Source: Verpa conica
Lineage: Eukaryota; Ascomycota; Pezizomycetes; Pezizales; Morchellaceae
NCBI GenBank assembly: GCA_033030425.1
Contig: JAUFSD010000008.1
Span: 1,550,001 to 1,614,000, forward strand
Length of the DNA stretch: 64,000 nt
Direction: 5' to 3'
How positions within the stretch are numbered: the stretch's first letter is position 1; each line of letters starts with the position of its first letter. The translations under genes and the position numbers were made by a program. The notes below the pieces were generated by a model. It made no database searches, had not been told where the DNA came from, and worked only from the letters and a program-made list of their open reading frames with translations. Below, piece after piece: positions 1 to 11,836 of the stretch.

Positions 1-1561
1 CCACCACTAAACATCAACACCCCACTACCCCGCAAGCCCTCTACAATCTTTGCTCCAACTTCAATGTGTTGGATCCACGTTAAAGTTTCGTTCTGGTCCT
101 TCTGGTAGGGCTCGAGTATCCATTCATCATCACTCTCGCCAAGAGTTGGTCCTCCCTTCCACATTCCATGGCAAGCCACAATTACCAAATCCTTCAGACC
201 CTCTCTTGGCGGGAGTTGCTCGAGTGGATTTCGGTACAAGCTCGTGTTTGACAGGCTTTGGTTACTCGCAGATGGTCCAACGGGGATTGTGAGTGCGAGA
301 GGCGCGAGGCAGCCCACGGTGAAGAGGGTGTGGAGTATCATTTTTTTTGGATAGTTGATCATGTGTATATGGATGGGCTCAGGGTTTTTATTTCATTCTT
401 TGGAGTAGTGTGTAGCGTCACTGTGAAGTATTTATTTGCTACTAGGTTAATGCTAGCTATATTAGCAATGTTCTGTAGTAGGTTTTAACTAGTGAGCTAT
501 AGCTAGGGATTGGGTGACTTAAAGCGTAAACAAGCTCTGGTTTAACTCCTTACATTGGAGAGGTGGGCTTCTCCTCCTATAAATCACACTTACTCAAGAG
601 CTCTATGTATTTATGATCAATTCATTCATTCATACAATTACTCAAGGTCCTCACTCATTGGGAATTAGTCGTTCGTTAGGCAGTATAAGCTATTACACCT
701 AGGTGTAGTGCCTTAGCGGTTTTGTTCTCTTGGAAAGTGTTGCTAGATTAACAGGACGAAGAATGCATGTAGTAATGCTGATCTAGTTATTGGATCTCTA
801 AAGACATTCCTGATTAGGAAACTATTTCCACGGATCAAGATTATAAGCGAGTGATATTTCATGAAGGGCAATGAATGAATGAGTCATAAATACATAAAGC
901 CCCTTAGTCTATGATATAGGGCAATGAACGAATAAGTACATATTATGAAGGGTAATTAATATAGGGGGGGCACTTGGAGTGGAAAAAAGGGGGGTGTATG
1001 TGCTAAAGATTAGTCCCTTGAAGGAGTAAATATTTGTCATTTAGGGGTTTGGCGTTATAAAAGAATTGATAATGAAGGTGAATCTATTAATTTAGTTTAT
1101 TAATTACATGTAGCTCTTCAGCTATGACATAATGTATAAACTTATTCTATGAGGGGAGGGGGGAGAGATCGAATATCAGTAGCTTCTTCTAAGATTGTGT
1201 AGGTTAGAATTTGCATCTGAAATACATAATCTCTCCCTGAGTAAAATAAAGTGAGCAATTTTGAGGGCCCTGTCAGCCCGTCACCTTCCAAAGTCTGTAC
1301 AACTGTAGTGCCTGCATAAGAAGATTCTCGGACTATTCGTAAAAAAAAATACCAGAAACGAAAACTCATCTTAAAAGAAATATAGCTGAAAATCTCAGTT
1401 AGTTCTACGCATCCTGTTTAGAACAGGGAAAAGCCATAAAGCGACATTCTCAAGTGTATAGCTGCAGAATGTAATCATCTGAAAAGTGACAGAAGTAGAT
1501 GAAGCGAGTCTGCATAGAAAAGTGACTATAAAAAGAAAGAGACCGTGTCCCAAAAGCCAGT
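1..1561. other. Intergenic, no gene seen
   Basis: No ORF here shows domain similarity, codon regularity or a splice pattern. The short open frames at 50-488 overlap one another and look random. The only structure is an inverted-repeat pair near 604-897, listed separately. Confidence 0.5.
604..897. repeat. Inverted-repeat element with ATGTATTTATGA ends
   Basis: The arm at 604-632 (ATGTATTTATGA followed by ATTCATTCATTCA) is repeated in inverted orientation at about 872-897 with few mismatches, enclosing about 240 bp without a coding frame. Related single ends occur near 58,843 and 58,899 on the plus strand and near 62,765 on the minus strand. The copy near 58,843 also shares a flanking CTAAGG block with the right arm. 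It behaves like the terminus of a small non-autonomous DNA element. I could not identify a target duplication. Confidence 0.45.
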
Positions 1562-4500
1562 CTAGGTCCTTGGTATAGCATTGAATCTAGGAAATCTCCT
1601 GGTAAAAGCCAAAGCTGATGCTTCTTTTAAAATTCTAATAAGGTCCTTATTACCACTTTTCCGCCCAGCTTGCAAAGCCGTCTGGCCGTTGTATTGCGCC
1701 GCAGGGGCATTCACATCAGCGTTGTTGTCCAATAGAAGTTTTACAATGTCAAAATATCCATTCTCTGCAGCTGCTTGCAGAGCTGTTCGGCCTCCGTCTG
1801 GTTGGGCAGTGGCATTCACGTCGGGAGAGTTTTCTAAGAGGAGTTTTACGATGTCGGTATGGCCTTCCTCAGCTGCAATTTGCAAAGCTGTTGGGTCTTT
1901 GCCGTATTCTACCATGGAGGATTTATGTTAGTTTCTGATTCGATAGTAGCTTGGAATTTGGGATACCCACCACAAGGCACTGTTTTCAGGTCTTTAACCC
2001 TCTCAAGTACCGCGATTTCTTCGTCAAAATAGAAAATATCGATATCGTTATCCTCACTCTCGCTATCCTCACTCTCGCTCTCAGCCACAGTCACTTTTAG
2101 GGATTTTCGGCATCTGTTGCTTGCTGTTGCGTTCACATCGGCCTTATTTTCCAACAATAGCTCGACAATGTCGGAATTTCCACTCTTGACAGCCGCTTGC
2201 AGCGCTGTTCGACCCCTCTTTTGTGTAGCAGCAGCAGCATTTACGTCGGCCCCACTGTACAATAGTAGCCTGACAATATCGAGGTACCCGCCCTCAGCGG
2301 CCGCTTGTAAGGCCGTTCGACCCCCACTTGGTGCTGCAGCAGCGTTTACGTCAGCCTTGTTGTCCAACAGTAATCCAACAATGTCGAGGTGCCCATTTTC
2401 TGCAGCTGCTTGCAAGGCTGTTGGACCTTCGGTTAGCTCAGCAGTAACGTTCACATCGGTATAGTTGTCTAAGAGTAGTTTGACGATGTCGATATGGCCC
2501 TCCATAGCTGCTAGTTGCAACGCTATCGGATCACCCTTTTTACTTGGGCTTTGATTGGCCCCACTGTCCAAAAGTAGCCTACATACTTCGGAATGTCCGC
2601 CTCTAGCTGCCGCCTGTAATGCCGTATGGCCGTCGTCGTCAAGACCTGCTTCGACATGGATTTCAGTCTTTTTCCCTAGGAACACCCTCACTAAATCGGC
2701 TTGTCCCGATTTGGCAGCCAGTTGGAATGCTGTTTTGCAGTCCGTGGTGGGACTAGAATCGGCCTCGTTTTCAAGGAATAGCATAACTATACCGATCTGT
2801 CTGTCCTTAACCGCCCATTGCAATACACTTTGGTTGTCGATGTCAGCACCAACGTCGGCTTTGTAGTCCAAGAGTATCTTTATCGTATCTAGTTGTCCAG
2901 CTTCGGCTGCCTGTTGAAATAATTTCCCCCTGGCCGAGCTATCTATCGATTCTAGAACGTTTCCCGGAGACTGGAGGAGCTTTAAGACGACTGAATTGCA
3001 ACCTTTCCCTACAGCCTGGAGGAGTAGGTATGGAATATTCTCCTTTACCGAAGATGGTAAAAACTGTAGGATATCAGCTTTACGAGCTTGTCTCATTAGT
3101 ATACCCTTTGAGCTCAGGTTCACCCCTAGGTCCAGGAACTCTCTCTTCAGGTCCTCGTACCAGCCGCTTCTATATTCATTTTTTTTGAGCCATGGGTTCT
3201 GTAGGGCGCTGGCTGCAGTCGGTCGATCGTTAGGATTTGGGGCCAACAAGCTCTCAACAAAAGATATCCCCCCTTCACCCGCGTGGGAATTCTCCAAAGC
3301 TTCGACCGGGAACGGAATTCTGCCATTATAATAATCATAAAAGGAGGACATGTTGATTCCGTATTGTAGCTGCGCGTCTACCACACCTGTTTCGGAACCA
3401 CCGTCTTCTCCGTACGTATGGGTAGCGAAAGGTATTTTAGAGGTCAAGAGCTTATGTACCAGAGAGCCTAATGACCAGATGTCTAAAGCATGGCCGACAA
3501 GTTCTCTAGTATTGAAGTTTTTGGGGAAGAATCCAAATAGTTCGGGGGCAATATAGCCCTCTGTCCCGCACATCATGGTTCGTAACATAGTGCCCTTTGC
3601 CTGCTTTGATATGCCAAAGTCGGCGATTTTTACCCAAATCGGATCCTGGGAAGCGATAAGGATGTTCTATAGTCATGTGTGTTAGGTAACTTGTATATCC
3701 CAAGAGGAAAAAAACAACTAGATGGGGTCTAACCTGTGGTTTTAAATCCCGATGATAAATTTTTTTCTTGTGTAGGACTTTAAGCCCTTGCAAGATCTGT
3801 TTGGTAATCTCCTTGACTTCTGCCTTGGGTTTTCGGGGGTCTTTTGATATGTATCCACCCAAGTCCCCATACTCGATATATTCCATCGCAAGGAATATAT
3901 GGTCTTTATCTTCGTACCAGCCGAGAAATTTTACGAAAAGATAATCATACTTCATGAGGAGCTTATCATTAGAATCATCTTTAGAGGATATGCGGATGGT
4001 CTGAGGGCTTACATCTTTTAGTTTGACTAAAGCTAGCAGCTCCTGCGAGGGACCTGCTCTTGACAAGGAACTCCGATGTAGTGATTTGACAGCCCTCAGT
4101 TGTCCTCCTCCTTGCTCTTTCTGAAGCCAAACACTCCCAAAAGCCCCTCTACCAATCTCTCTCTCCTGTATATATGTCGACTTTTCCGATGATCGTTCCG
4201 AGAGTTCCCACTTATCTGTCGTATGCACTACATGATCACGGTGGAATTTCGTTTCCAGCTTGTAGTGGTCAAAGTTTGGGATCGGGACCACATTCTTGTA
4301 TTCCAACTCGGAGTCAGTGCTATTCGAAGCTTGCGGTGTTTTTTGTACCGGGCTGATATAGTGTTCTGGGACTGGGTTTTCTGGGTTGACAATGGTATTA
4401 CTATCACATTCATTCAATGTAGTCCAAAAACTGTTTTCTTGACTCGACGGCGGTGTAGATACAGAGTCGCAGGCATTAAGGTCTTCCGGTGGGGGCTCTG

Positions 4501-4864
4501 TGTCGAGCTGGTGAGGGTGGCCACCCGCTGGTTCTGTGAGCTGTAATGATGGAAGTCGGTCACCAAATGCGTGGTCCTGTGGTTGCTTGAATAGCAAGTT
4601 TCCGTTTGGTAATGTAGCAGCCACCAAAACATCTACTTCGTCCCGGAGGTTTGGCTTGACCCACTGAGGAGAAAACAATCTTCTGATCCTGTCCAAAAAA
4701 CTCCGCGAATAAACATCATCCACTCCCCCCTCTGCATCAGCGTTGTAGACCTGACTTCCCGTTACATCAACTGCGCCCACACTACTCTTCCTGATTTCTA
4801 CTACCGGCAAGGGCACGCTGCCCTCCATGTCTTCTACATCCCCCGCTAGTGTCCTCTGCTCCAT
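1562..4864 (-). CDS. Protein kinase with C-terminal ankyrin repeats
   Basis: Three exons: 4864-3734, 3666-1971 and 1908-1562, giving 1,057 residues. Both introns (67 and 62 bp) close in frame; the second has an ACTAAC branch point. Residues 1-225 are low-complexity and acidic. The Ser/Thr kinase domain follows: glycine loop GRGAFGSV (about 238-245), AVK lysine 260, HRDLKPQN (371-378) split exactly by intron 1, DFG 393-395, and GTEGYIAPE ending at 419. All catalytic residues are present, so an active kinase is expected. From about residue 590 the protein is ankyrin repeats of 33-36 residues (TALQAAAENGHLDIVxLLLDNKADVNA type). A Ser/Glu/Asp-rich insert interrupts the repeats just before intron 2. 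The ATG at 4864 is the first in frame. The likely role is a kinase with an ankyrin recognition or scaffold region; the substrate is unknown. Confidence 0.85.
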
Positions 4865-6830
4865 TCGCTATTACGCAGCAGAGGTACTACGGGTGATTGC
4901 AGGATTCCGGACTCGGGGTTGGTTAGACGTCTCAGTAACCACTGATCGTGTTAGCCGTTGGTTCAAACCATGGATTGGATGGGATTTCTGTTTAGAGTCG
5001 ACATTGGTGGTTTCTTAGTTATGGTATAGGCCATGCGGAGGTTTGAAAGCAGGCACCTTCAGCCTCAGAGTCATACCACACTATTCCAACGCAGAGGTGA
5101 CGTGGAAAACGCCTCTGGCAGTGCTGTTCGGCACTGCCCAAGTTTTTCGCTGGTCGCCTAGACTGTGGCTTGAGATAAACTGAGGGGGCAGGTGCGCCAA
5201 GAAACAAAAACAGGGTTTTAAAGCGGCAGGAGTATAATAAATGTGATAAGGGGCTTGAATCTCTACACAGTGACGGGTTTCTGTGATAATTGTAGAACGT
5301 ATCTAGATATAATCTTTAGTAGGGTTAATATGAAAGAGAGTGGTAGTGTCACGTGAAGGCTATGCAATCAATGCCATGTATTCGGAGATGATAACCGGAT
5401 AATCCTTCACTCGATATCATAATACACATTGATTATGGAGTAGACAACCTTCGGTAGAGAAGCTAGTGGGGGCTCCCATACCTTATTTATATATATGCTC
5501 TTGGCCAACGCCGGGATACCCCAAACCCTAAGAAGCTCTCTGCAGACCTTAGTAACTAGTCCTGACGTCACTTAATAATAATAATACCTGTTTATTGTAA
5601 GCGCTATACCGAATTAGGCAACCATTCCTAACACATTCTACTCTCATTTGCTGGGGGCCGCATGGCCTGGTAGCAGGTCTTGGAGACCAGTATTAGGCCT
5701 TGTAGGCAGGGTACGGCATAGGAGACAGAGGTGTAGAGGAGAATCAGGATGCTGGGAGCGTTGTCCATGGTATTATACTGGTGCCGGAGGCGTAATCGGA
5801 GCTCCGGGAGAGCGAGGGAAAGAATAGGCGTAGTAAGGTGTAGGATGTAGTGGGAGTATGAGGTGGGTGGGAGAGAAGGGGATTCTATTGAAGGACTTCA
5901 ATAGTTGAAAGAATGAGACTTACTGCCAGCAGCACCTACATATGAGGAGTCCTGTGAGATTTTTATATCTCAACAACGCGGCGTCGAGCTGGTATTCGAT
6001 TGTAGATTACCGGTAGAACACAAAATACATAGAAGATCCGCATCGAAGACGTAGCGTAATACCTATTTGTGGTCGAGGAACATGTATTGCAGGTGGGCGG
6101 CTATCCATTGATTTGAAATTGTGTAATATGAGATATATTTGTATCTTAAAGTGATGCGGTGTGTTGGGGATGATTGCCTACGTTATATTCCACAGGTCTT
6201 TTATCCTTCAGTCTAGCTCCGCCAAGAAATCTCTCTCATGACTTGTCCTTAGTCATAATTCCTAACTAACAGCGTGGAGAGAAGCCCTTATGAGTAGATG
6301 GTGAAAACATGACTGTTCACAGATCGAAGATCATACAATATTACCCTATCCCCTGTAACAAACATGGATAATTGTAGCGGTTATCAGTCCTTTCGTAGAT
6401 TAGGATGTTTATATTACTGAGACAAACGGTCGTCCCAAGATACCTCGAACCCTAAGAAAATCAGCTATAGGGTTATCCGTAGGATTACTAACATAGTCCC
6501 AATGCCAGCTGGTTAGTACCAGCGCTATAATTTAGGCTACTTAATTGCTCTGATCGATCTAAGAAGTCTAGACGAAAGGATGATTTGATTCGATCATACA
6601 GAAAACCAGGGTGATATTGTAATAACTGATAAAGAGAGAGATTATCTAAGAGGGGGGGTGCATTCCTCTAAGAGGACAAGTGCCTCTGTGGACAATACTA
6701 CCTGGCCTTATTTACTAGCGTGTGACACAATACCTAGTTTGTAGCTATTTTCAACAATATCTAGCATACCATAACCGAAAGGTTCATGTATTTAATGAGT
6801 AAAACAAAAAAAAAAAAAAAAAAAAAAAAC

Positions 6831-7040
6831 AATATCTATGTTGTAGATGCTTCCTAATAAGGATAGCTGATAGGCGGTTTCATATATGAGTCACGTGGTT
6901 TTCCTATTTGCTAGGTTTGAGGATCCAGGTAAAAGGCATACCATATGAGGGTTTAGGGTTTTCTCTTTCAGAGCATATATCGATAGATCTCTCTATCTCT
7001 TTTAGACTATCAATTCAGCAGGTTATTACCACAATCTAGC
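6831..7040. repeat. Dispersed repeat, copy 1 (second at 17,805)
   Basis: This block and 17,805-18,015 share an ordered series of words: TTGTAGA, CTTCCTAATA, GATAGCT, GTCACGTG, GAGGATCCAGG, TTTTCTCTT and ATCGATAGATCT/ATTGATAGATAT. Both copies are preceded by a run of A. No coding frame is shared, so this is a diverged non-coding interspersed repeat. Confidence 0.55.
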
Positions 7041-7328
7041 GTTTGACAGAACGAGTGATGAGTCATGACTCGGAACCTACACGAGTGACCTAGGAGCCCC
7101 TTTGGACTATATACATATTAATTCGAGCAACCGGATCTGTGATTGTAATACGGGTGCTTTAGTGACTTAGATGATGGGTTCTGTCACTGTACAGGCAAAA
7201 TGTATGTGTAATTAGGGTGGGTGCGGTGTTTCTGGCAGAAAAAACCGACCCAAAAAGCTTAATTACAGCGTAGCCCGAGGCCACACTGATGTGATGTTTT
7301 GAAGACAAACATTGCATTGTATAGACGT

Positions 7329-7392
7329 CATAAACAACACTAGTAATTAGTGTCGTTTATGAACTGTATAAGTAGGGGCTCTCCCTACTTAT
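7329..7392. promoter_or_regulatory. Two adjacent hairpins upstream of small membrane gene
   Basis: 7,329-7,361 is a near-perfect palindrome (arm CATAAACAACACTA, one mismatch). It is followed at 7,368-7,392 by a perfect 10-bp stem (ATAAGTAGGG) with a five-base GCTCT loop. They lie about 280 bp before the ATG at 7,673, next to a pyrimidine-rich stretch typical of fungal promoters. Regulatory function is inference; the first palindrome could instead be a tiny element footprint. Confidence 0.35.
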
Positions 7393-7672
7393 TCTGTCTT
7401 TTTCTTTTTCTCTTGTTTGAATCAACTTGTATAATAAACATCAATTCACACTTGCTTTCAACATGATGTTCTTCACACTTCACACAACTCTCATCCCTCA
7501 CTCACTTCTTACCATTTTCTCGCCCCCCCATCTCACAGCTGCTAATATCCTCCTCAAAATGGGTAAAAATCGATAGAAGGTAAAATTACATCATCTCCAA
7601 TACCCTCTAGATAAAAACCAACTTCCCACCCCCTCTTAAAGCACCTCCACCATCTCTGGAGTTACTACCCCG

Positions 7673-8385
7673 ATGATCGACGGACCCGAAGCAAAAAATA
7701 GCGAAGCCTATATTTACGTGTCTAGTCCAAATTTCAACGATTCCTACAATTTCTACATTAACAATAATTTCACTATAGCAGAACTGGGAGAAAAAATGGG
7801 TGAAATCCTCGGTGCCGAAGAGTCAAGATTTTTCAAGAGTGGTGGTATGAGAATTATGAGTACAAATGGGAAAAGGATTGGGACTATTTGTGATATGAGA
7901 AGTAGTTCCGACCCCGGAGATCTCCTGGGAGCCATGAAAGATGAGATTGGAGGAAAACGTATTATCTCGTTTAGAATCATCCGAAAGGCTGACTTTGTAA
8001 GTACCTCAATCACTAGACTATTGGCGCGATTTTTACTGATAAATGCCTCTATCCTAAAGCTATATTACTTCATTGTTATTTTTACAATTGTTATAACCCT
8101 TGTTGTGTTAGGTGTAATCGGATTTTCTCAGAATGATACCGGGGCCCAGATGGCATTCTATGGAATAATGAGTAAGTTCTAGTATATTCCGAGGAACGAA
8201 ATATGTTACTGATAACATTAGTAAGTGTTTTTCTAGAATTCTCGAGAAGGTGTTTGCAGAGGCTTCAGTGGTGGATACAGAAGGGCTCTAGTCTGCTTCT
8301 TTTGTATCTTCTCGTATCTGTTTGTCTCCTACTTGTCTCCTCTTCTTCGTCTCCCGTCTCTTACATAAATACTTATAGTCTATAG
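7673..8385 (+). CDS. Hypothetical small protein with two membrane segments
   Basis: Model: exon 7673-8171, intron 8172-8236 (GTAAGT donor, ACTGATAAC-like branch, TTCTAG acceptor), exon 8237-8385, about 215 residues. An alternative acceptor at 8221 stays in frame and adds five residues. Residues 1-110 are soluble and mixed. A strongly hydrophobic segment (about 129-150, FIVIFTIVITLVVLGVIGF) is followed after the intron by a second one (LLLLYLLVSVCLLLV) and a short Ser-rich tail. Without splicing the frame stops after 169 residues with one membrane segment. I do not recognise the family. A CT-rich leader precedes the ATG and contains a short upstream ORF starting near 7,462. The two-exon model is plausible but unproven. 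Confidence 0.45.
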
Positions 8386-8639
8386 TAATAAGTTTTAATT
8401 ACTTATTACCAGAATTAGCCTAAATGAACCCTAGCATACTGGTTTCCTCTATACACTGCACCGGGGCGTAAACAGAAAACAAAAGTAAAATAGCAGAAAG
8501 AGAATAAAATAGTTCATAAGACAAGACAAATCAACATATCAAAGCTAAGAAATATTAGGGAGAGACATAAACTCAACACATAGGTATAGGTTCTATATCG
8601 CACCTGCAGCCCTCCCCCGCATATAACCACTCATTTTAA

Positions 8640-11600
8640 TTAACTATCGCCATGTCTGTTCTCCAGAAGCTCCACTACCTTCTCATTCCCGCTTTTGAGT
8701 GCAAGTTGTAGTGCTGTGTGCCCAAATATATCCATCGCTGAAATGTCCGTCCCATTTTTTATGAGCACCTCTACTACCCTCTCATATCCAGACCAAGCTG
8801 CGAAGTGCAACGCCGTGTACTGATCTTTATCCGTCGCCAATATGTCTGCATTGTTCTTTAGGAGCATCTCTACGACCCCCTCTTTCCCATACTGAGCTGC
8901 GAGGTGCAGTGCAGTGTACCTATTCTCATTCATCATTACTTCAATGTCTACTCCTCCTTTTAGAAGTACTTCCACAACCATTTCATGCCCACTCTTAGCT
9001 GCAAGGTGCAGTGCTGTATGTCCAAATCTATCGGGCAAAGTAATTTTTGCTCCGCCTATGAGAAGAGCCTCAACTACTTTTTCATGCCCACCAAGAGCCG
9101 CCAAGTGCAATGCCGTGAATCCACTTCCATCCGTCACCTCAATATCGGCCGCGTTGGCGAGAAGCACATCTACCGCCGCTTTATGGCCGCACCAAGCTGC
9201 GAAATGTAGTGGTGTATACCCATTGCTACCCCTCACCTCTATATTCGCCTTATTTTCTAGGAGTACCTCGATGGCTTTCTCATGCCCACTTTGAGCTGCG
9301 AGGTGTAGTGGTGTATCTCCATTATTATCCATAGCTTTAACATCCGCCCCACTCTCTAGGAGTATCGTTATAATATTCTCATAGCCACCCCGAGCTGCAA
9401 AGTGTAGTGCCGTATATCCAGTTTTGTCTTTTGCCATAATGTCTGGCCGTTTCTCCAGGAGCGCATATATGACTTTCTCGTGTCCCCGGTGCGCTGCAAA
9501 GTGTAGTGCCGTGCCTCCAGTCTTACCCACTGCCGCAATGTCCGCCCCCCTTTTCAAAAGCTCCTCGACCGACTTCTCGCATCCCATCCAAGCTGCAGCA
9601 TGTAATGGCGTGTCTCCATCCTTGCCTACTGCCGCAATGTCCGCTCCATTGCTTAAGAAGATCTCCATCAACTGCACATGCCCACTTATAGCCGCCAGAT
9701 GTAGTGCCGTGAACCCATTTTCATCAATCACTGTCCCCGCAATGTCCGCCCCGCTCTTTAGAAGCACTTCCACAACTTTCTCATTCCCGCTTAGGGCTGC
9801 CAGGTGTAATGCTGTATTCCCTTTTGTATCAACCTTCTCGGTATCCGCTCCGTATGCCAGGAGTACAGAGACCGTGTTTTCGTTTCCGTTATCGATAGCA
9901 ATATTTAGAAGGGTAGTCGTGTTTCCCTTATGCTTTAGGCTCTTGTTCACGTCTACCGCTGAGTTTTTCAAGATTCGCTCTAGGTCGTGTGCGCTATTAT
10001 TGGTTACAGCGCTATATGGTGTGATATAACGTTCTTCTGGTTCTTGGTTCTCTTAATTAGCTGTATAATTCCGAAAAGTAAAAAAAATAAAAATAAAAAT
10101 AAAAATAGAAATAGAAATAGATGATTAATTTTATCCTACCAATATCTAGCGTAAAATTGCATAAATGTCTGACAAAACTTGTGTATGATGGGTGCTCCTT
10201 ATATTTAAATTTAACCATTGTGGAATGATTTCCTTCTACGGATAGAGATTCTTCAATCGTATCTGGAAGCTGAAGTACTGAGGACTCGCTATCAACAGTC
10301 ATGAAGAAATCACCGCTCCTTGACCATCTGCCATCAGGACCCTGCGCGCCTAATCTTCAGCTAAAGATCGTGAGAGGAGAGGAGGGGGGGAGGGTGAAAC
10401 AACGGGAACAAGGGGCTTTTGAGTTACCTGCTTTAGTTTTCGAGTTTGTTCAACCTCTTTGAAACTGACAATCTTAACATTCCCGATAGCGGAATAATTA
10501 ATAAACCTCTTTAATTCACTCTTTAGCTCCACCGACCCACGTGTGATTGATTTGACGAGTTCTTCCCTAGGTGAGCCCTCCCCAAGCATAGCAAGGATAT
10601 CATCCACAACAAGGCCACGGTGTGGGGCGCCGAAAAAGATTGTGGCTCGGGTTTTTGAGAAGAGGGTGCCATATATATTCTGGTGGTCTTTGGACTTGAC
10701 GATAGACTAACGATAGGAGTCAGTGTCTAGTAATATAGTACGGGGGGGTGCATAACACGCGATAAGTTAGATTACTATGGTCACCAGTGGCGGCTGATTA
10801 TCCCTTTATGCGCACAGATGGGCCTGAGTGATCAAACCATATAGTATGCTGTACACAACCCCCCTCAAGAATGCTTTGGGTATATGGAGTACCTGAGCGA
10901 TAATAATACCCCCGAAACTATGCCCGATGAATACTATCGGTCTATTTTTTTCCTTGGGGGGGGGTTTATTTATATTAGAAAATTTTCTGTATATTGGCTG
11001 GTGCATACTGGAAGCCTACCTCTTCTGAACGTCTTGCTTTCTTCAACTCTTCCAAAAAGATATCCGTAAAGTCCGGGATCGTATGGGTCGAATTGCTTGT
11101 AAGCTTTGAGTTGTATCCATATATCATAGTCCTGCACTGTGGAAGATCTTCAGGGAGAAAGTGACGAAGCCACATCTTCCGCTGATCCCGTTGATCCTTC
11201 GCTGCCCACGATCCATACGCATGGCCACTAAGCCCACATACCGCTACAACGCTGCAAAGAAAAATAAGCCTATGCGTTCGGTGTACTTTGTAAACTGGCT
11301 ACTTACTCCGCTTTTATCTTTCCCGTTGTGGTATAGAGCTGAGTGAGGCCATAAAAGTCCTTGTCTATGCTTATATCGCGGCCGGTATCACCGAGCTGGA
11401 TTTGGTAGGTATCATTGTTGGGGAGACTATCCAAGATGACTGGGGAGTAGGGTGTGAACTGGACAAGGGCAATTTGGGTTTTTGTATCGTAACAGGACGG
11501 ACATAGTGTAGTCTGACTGATATCAATAGTGATCTTCTCGTTTGAAAATTCTGATGAGAGCGCAGTATTCAGCTCATGCACCGTGGTCCCAAGCGGGATT

Positions 11601-11836
11601 CCCGTGACTCTGAAAACAGCTCCTTTTACTTTTGGGGGTATCTGTGCCTTTGGAAGTGGTTTCTGGCCAGTACCAAAGATTTCAGAAAGGAACTGTATTA
11701 TAGGTGCCATATGGTGGGATTTTGCACTAATTCTTTGGACAAGTGGAGGGCGGGAGAGGGTAAATGAGGCGTTTCGTTGCCACGACTGGGAAGAGGAATG
11801 GATAGATCTTATGCTCGCAAAATATTGATATAACAT
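8640..11836 (-). CDS. SERAC1-like lipase fused to ankyrin repeats
   Basis: Six exons: 11836-11307, 11251-11020, 10952-10893, 10706-10428, 10341-10140 and 10036-8640. Every junction keeps phase, giving 899 residues (857 if translation starts at the ATG at 11710, which avoids an overlapping upstream ORF). The alpha/beta hydrolase part runs from about residue 177 (VVAVCGLSGHAYGSW, WLRHFLPEDLP) through the nucleophile elbow GHSFGG (Ser about 266), FFGAPHRGL and the conserved NHSTMVKF end. Exon 6 is about 13 ankyrin repeats of 33-34 residues (TALHLAAxxGHEKVVEVLLKxGADI). SERAC1/DUF676 domains usually sit before a NACHT ATPase in fungal NLRs. Here no P-loop is present and the lipase runs straight into ankyrins. 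The last intron is the least certain: its acceptor could be CAG (10037) or AAG (10052). Confidence 0.8.

Larger units (their letters stand above)
4865..7672. other. Intergenic, repeats and A-tract only
   Basis: No supported gene in 2.8 kb. It holds an A-tract of about 25 bases near 6,808-6,830, one copy of a dispersed repeat (6,831-7,040), two hairpins (7,329-7,392) and a CT-rich leader before the next gene (7,390-7,560). Two short stretches near 5,510 and 6,435 share the words GATACC and AACCCTAAGAA. Confidence 0.5.

Noticed and set aside
1581..3556. Plus-strand ORFs opposite the kinase-ankyrin gene
   Set aside because: They are antisense shadows of the regular ankyrin codons.
6808..6830. 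A-tract as a LINE or SINE tail
   Set aside because: No retroposon body or target duplication could be recognised around it.
8914..10029. Plus-strand ORFs up to 201 residues opposite the lipase-ankyrin gene
   Set aside because: Periodic composition mirrors the ankyrin repeats on the other strand; no motif of their own.
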